Source: Aquibium oceanicum (GTDB lineage: Bacteria; Pseudomonadota; Alphaproteobacteria; Rhizobiales; Rhizobiaceae). Taken from it: a stretch of 64,000 nucleotides of DNA. Within the stretch, counting starts at the first letter, position 1, and each line of letters begins with the position of its first letter. The stretch lies in NCBI RefSeq assembly GCF_001889605.1, contig NZ_CP018171.1, forward strand, positions 1,240,001 to 1,304,000, written 5' to 3'. A model generated the notes under the pieces. That model was not told where the DNA came from, searched no databases, and saw nothing but the letters and a program-made list of their open reading frames with translations. Shown piece after piece: positions 60,928 to 64,000 of the stretch. The position numbers were made by a program, and so were the translations under genes.

Positions 60928-62147
60928 GCGGATCGTCTCCGTTCGGGGATGTGGGGAGTGGCGAGGGCGGACAGGACGCGGCGAATTTCGGTTCCCGCCT
61001 CCATGCCCTCCGCGACGAACCCGCAACCCTCGGCCGCGCCGATCAGGGAAAGCGACGGCCCAGCCGGCTTCGCGCATTGCTTCGCGCAGCCCGAGACGTG
61101 GACCATGCCCTCTGCCGGCAGCGTCTCCGGATGGTTCCGGACCAGCCGGGCGGCGATGTCGCGTGTCGGCAGGAAGGCCGAGGCACAGTTCGGCGCCCCT
61201 GCGCAGGTGACGATGCGCAACCGCGGGTCGTCGGCGCGCGTGACGAGACCCAGCCGCTCGGCGGCAGCGACCATGCCACAATCCTCGTCCGCGGGAGATC
61301 CGATGACGAGCAGGCCCTTGCCAGGCGCGAGGCGGATTTCGTGGCAGGGATCGATTGCTTCGGCGAATTCCGAAAGCGCGGAGGCGCGCATCTGCCCGAA
61401 GGAAAGTGCGAAACCTCGGGCGATAGCGCCACCCTTCAGCGCGAAGGACCCTACTGGCGCCACCGACGCCGGCCGCTCCGGCCTCTTGGACGACTCAAGG
61501 CTTTTTCCGGCGCGTGACAACGCCTCGGCCTGCAGGTCGCGCCCGCGTGTCTCGCGACCGGATGCGGCGAGCGCTTCGATCAGCGAGATCGCCGCTGCCA
61601 CCGCGCTTTCGGCATTGCCCCGCCCGACCACGCGCGCGTCTTCTCGCCCGCCGCCCGCCATGACCACCCAGCCTTCGCCGTCCGCCTCGACACGGATATC
61701 GGCCATAACGCCCGACAGGTTGAGGGCGCCGCCGCCATCGACAACTACCGAGACCTTTGGTGCAAGGAGAGCAGAAAGGTCGCGTTCGACGACTGCGATA
61801 CGGACGGCTTCGGCCAGCGGGCGAGGGTCGGCTATCTCGCTGGCGTCGAGGCCGGCGAGCGGTCCGACGCCGATCTGCACGCCGGAGAGCGCATCGACGC
61901 CGAGGGCCGCGATGTCTTCCCCGAAGGACGCCACGCTTGCGGGCGACAATCCGCGGACTTGCAGGCTCCCGCGCGAGGTGATCTCCAGAACCCCGTTGCC
62001 GTGACGTTCGGCCGCCGCGGCGATGCCGGCGAGCTGGCGTGGTGAGAGGTTCCCGAACTTCGGATTGATGCGCACCAGCAGGCCGTCGCCGGTCTGCATC
62101 GGGGAAGACAGCGACGGGCAGGCGCCGCGGCGATAGATGGCGTTCAT
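60924..62147 (-). CDS. cobG: Precorrin-3B synthase (monooxygenase)
   Basis: A 407-residue protein of the nitrite/sulfite reductase type with a [4Fe-4S] centre. It uses O2 to make precorrin-3B, so the pathway is the aerobic one. Motifs: MQTGDGLLVRINPKFGNLSP, GNGVLEITSRGSLQVRGLSP, a second repeat with CAGAPNCASAFLPTRDIAA and HVSGCAKQCAKPAGPSLSLI carrying the cluster cysteines. It overlaps cobN and cobH by four bases each. Confidence 0.95.
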   Translation of the reverse strand: MNAIYRRGACPSLSSPMQTGDGLLVRINPKFGNLSPRQLAGIAAAAERHGNGVLEITSRGSLQVRGLSPASVASFGEDIAALGVDALSGVQIGVGPLAGLDASEIADPRPLAEAVRIAVVERDLSALLAPKVSVVVDGGGALNLSGVMADIRVEADGEGWVVMAGGGREDARVVGRGNAESAVAAAISLIEALAASGRETRGRDLQAEALSRAGKSLESSKRPERPASVAPVGSFALKGGAIARGFALSFGQMRASALSEFAEAIDPCHEIRLAPGKGLLVIGSPADEDCGMVAAAERLGLVTRADDPRLRIVTCAGAPNCASAFLPTRDIAARLVRNHPETLPAEGMVHVSGCAKQCAKPAGPSLSLIGAAEGCGFVAEGMEAGTEIRRVLSALATPHIPERRRSA

Positions 62148-64000
62148 GCCGCCTCCAGTCCGCGCGCCTCGGCGATCAAGGCCGCGAGGTCGTGATCCAC
62201 CGAATTGCGCAACGGATGCCACAGGCCGCGCCGGCGAGCGTCGGAGAAACGCTGCGCGATGGCGCGGGCAGCCGCAGGGTTTTCGGCGAGCAGGAAGGCG
62301 CGCACCCGCGGATCGCCGAGATAGGCGTCGTGGACGTCCTCGATCAGCACCGGCGGAATGGCGTTGGTCGTCTCGGCGAAACCAACGAGCCGGTCGACCG
62401 TCTCGGCGAATTCGGAGGCGCCGCGCGGGCCGTGCCGCATCTGGCCCTCGATGAAGCGCCGGTTGAGCGCACGGGCTCGCACCGTGCGCGTCACCGCCGC
62501 CACGACCGAGCGTGCGCGGGGGCGTTGCGGGCTCGTGGTGTCGAGTATGATCACGTCGGCCTTGCCCCCGAGAGCGGCAACCGCCGCCGCGAAGCCGCCG
62601 GCGAATGCGACGTCGGCCGAGCCTTCGAGGATGTCGCGGCCGGGATCGTCGCTCGAATGGACCAGCAGATCGGCGCCGGCGACGCGGTCGGCGAACCGGC
62701 CGGGCGCGGCGCGGCCTTCGCCCTCGATCCCGCCGAAGGCGTGCGAGGAGGCGTCGAGATAGGCGCGGCCGAGCTCCTCGCGGGTTTCCCACGCTCCGCT
62801 CGCGAGCTTCTCCTCGATGCCCGACCCGTACGTGCCCGGCGCGGAGCCGAAGATGCGCGCGGGCCGCTCTTCGGCCCGCCGTGCCGAAATCGCCAGTGGA
62901 TTGTCGTCATCTTCCTCTGCGCGTTGCGCGATCGCGGCGACGGCCGCATCGATCAGCGCGATCTGGACCGGGAACATGTCCCGGAAGAGCCCGGAGATGC
63001 GCCAGGTGACATCGACGCGCGGGCGTCCCATCGCGGCGGGCGGCAGGACGTCGATGCCGGTGACGCGGCCGGTGGAATGGTCCCATTGCGGCCGGCAGCC
63101 CATCAGCGCCAGCCCCTGCGCGATCTCCTCGCCGCCGGTGCGAAGGCTCGCGCTGCCCCACAGGTCGATCACCAGCGAGCGCGGATAGTCGCCATGGTCC
63201 TGCAGGTAGGAGCGGATCACCTCGTCCGCCGCTTTGCGGCCGAGTTCGGCCGCGGTCGGCGTGGGCATGGTGCGCGGGTCGGCGGCAAAGAGGTTGCGCC
63301 CGGTCGGCAGCACGTCGGTGCGCCCGCGCGAAGGCGCGCCGGATGGGCCGGGCCGCAGGTGCCGCCCGTCGAGCGCGTCGAGCAGCGCCTGGCGCTCGGC
63401 ACCGGCGCTGGCGATCCGCGCCGGATCGGTGTCCGCCTCCGAGGCGCGCCCGAAGACGTGCAGCCCGTCCTTCACCGCGAAATCCTTGAGGTCGCAGAGC
63501 CAGGCATCGATCTTCATCAGCGCCTCGTCGGGCGTGTCGACATCAACGCCGGCCTCGCGCGCCAGACCAGTCTTTGCCGCCGTCTCGACGATCAGCGCGG
63601 CGAGACGGTCGCGGCGGCGCCGGTCGAGGCCGTCGGCCTGCGCATACTCGTCGACCAGCCGTTCGAGCGCCTGCTGGTCCTCCGTCAGCCCGGCACCCAC
63701 GAGCACCGGCGTCAGGTGGCCGATGGTGACGGCCGCGATGCGGCGCTTGGCTTGCGCGGCCTCGCCCGGATTGCTGACGATGAAGGGATAGATGACAGGC
63801 AGCGATCCGGTGACCACTTCGGGGAAACAGTTTTTCCCGAGCGCCACCGTCTTGCCCGGCAGCCATTCCAGCGTGCCGTGCGCGCCGACATGGATGAGCG
63901 CGTGGCAGCCGAGCGTCTTACGCATCCACAGGCCGAAGGCGACGAGCGCGTGGCGCGGCGGCAAGGCGGGATCGTGATATTCGACACGGCGGTTTTCCGA
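62144..64000 (-). CDS. cobN: Cobaltochelatase subunit CobN, C-terminal part (gene begins beyond the window)
   Basis: The last 618 codons of the large subunit of the ATP-dependent cobaltochelatase (CobNST). It inserts Co2+ into hydrogenobyrinic acid a,c-diamide. The frame is open to 64000. Signatures: EYHDPALPPRHALVAFGLWM, HALIHVGAHGTLEWLPGKTV, NPGEAAQAKRRIAAVTIGHL, VIDLWGSASLRTGGEEIAQG and, nearer the end, the GIEEKLASGAWETREELGRA segment. CobN is normally about 1250 residues, so about half is present. It is first in the visible overlapping cob series; any cobalamin riboswitch would lie upstream, outside the window. Confidence 0.96.
   Translation of the reverse strand, partial: SENRRVEYHDPALPPRHALVAFGLWMRKTLGCHALIHVGAHGTLEWLPGKTVALGKNCFPEVVTGSLPVIYPFIVSNPGEAAQAKRRIAAVTIGHLTPVLVGAGLTEDQQALERLVDEYAQADGLDRRRRDRLAALIVETAAKTGLAREAGVDVDTPDEALMKIDAWLCDLKDFAVKDGLHVFGRASEADTDPARIASAGAERQALLDALDGRHLRPGPSGAPSRGRTDVLPTGRNLFAADPRTMPTPTAAELGRKAADEVIRSYLQDHGDYPRSLVIDLWGSASLRTGGEEIAQGLALMGCRPQWDHSTGRVTGIDVLPPAAMGRPRVDVTWRISGLFRDMFPVQIALIDAAVAAIAQRAEEDDDNPLAISARRAEERPARIFGSAPGTYGSGIEEKLASGAWETREELGRAYLDASSHAFGGIEGEGRAAPGRFADRVAGADLLVHSSDDPGRDILEGSADVAFAGGFAAAVAALGGKADVIILDTTSPQRPRARSVVAAVTRTVRARALNRRFIEGQMRHGPRGASEFAETVDRLVGFAETTNAIPPVLIEDVHDAYLGDPRVRAFLLAENPAAARAIAQRFSDARRRGLWHPLRNSVDHDLAALIAEARGLEAA

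Noticed and set aside
62144-64000. cobalamin riboswitch
   Set aside because: Genes from cobN to cobF overlap or abut, leaving no leader long enough inside the window; it would lie upstream of cobN.

Overview
The window is high-GC DNA that reads as a chromosome segment of an alphaproteobacterium of the order Hyphomicrobiales (Mesorhizobium/Aminobacter-like; inferred from gene content and codon use, not from a marker gene). It is complete neither at base 1 (a partial trkH) nor at base 64000 (a partial cobN).

Region 1 (1-16989) is ordinary chromosome. It holds a tandem pair of TrkH potassium transporters, a lipoprotein alpha/beta hydrolase, adenine deaminase, and a sugar-uptake locus with two ribose/fructose-type ABC systems. 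One is permease-ATPase-binding protein on the minus strand. The other is a second binding protein plus a divergent ATPase-permease pair, followed by a GntR/FCD regulator; an NAD-dependent epimerase lies between. A methyltransferase with an apparent single-base deletion and a sulfotransferase follow.

Region 2 (about 17080-40110) is a mosaic of mobile DNA around two tRNA genes. Next to tRNA-Leu(CAG) lies a P4-type integrase cut short by an IS3-family element. The segment behind it carries an RND efflux operon with its own divergent two-component system, an IS1111-type element abutting a near-perfect 388-bp tandem repeat, and IS630 and IS2-like wreckage. Between the two tRNAs sits a broken chemotaxis pair: cheA lacks its HPt end, and cheW is broken by a serine-recombinase tail. 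The tRNA-Arg(CCG) gene bounds a 6-kb island with a 44-bp repeat of the tRNA 3' end at its far side. This island carries a BcgI-like restriction-modification pair (a nuclease-methylase fusion plus a specificity subunit), a second IS3 element and an integrase whose catalytic end is missing. A third, inverted copy of the tRNA-Arg 3' end lies just outside.

Region 3 (40300-50731) encodes envelope and signalling proteins: a fasciclin-domain protein, a MAPEG protein, a Cys-rich secreted protein with VRDHR repeats, a class III cyclase fused to a GFA domain (with a duplicated GFA tail nearby), a histidine kinase with an ethylene-receptor-like membrane domain, a KefB-type antiporter, a histone-deacetylase-family enzyme, a small periplasmic sensor-like protein and a chemoreceptor.

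Region 4 (50998-64000) is the aerobic cobalamin pathway, read on the minus strand as a tightly overlapped run cobN-G-H-I-J-(K)-L-E-M-A-B-S-T-F, with cobK alone on the opposite strand. Together these genes convert uroporphyrinogen III to hydrogenobyrinic acid a,c-diamide, insert cobalt, and add the lower nucleotide loop.
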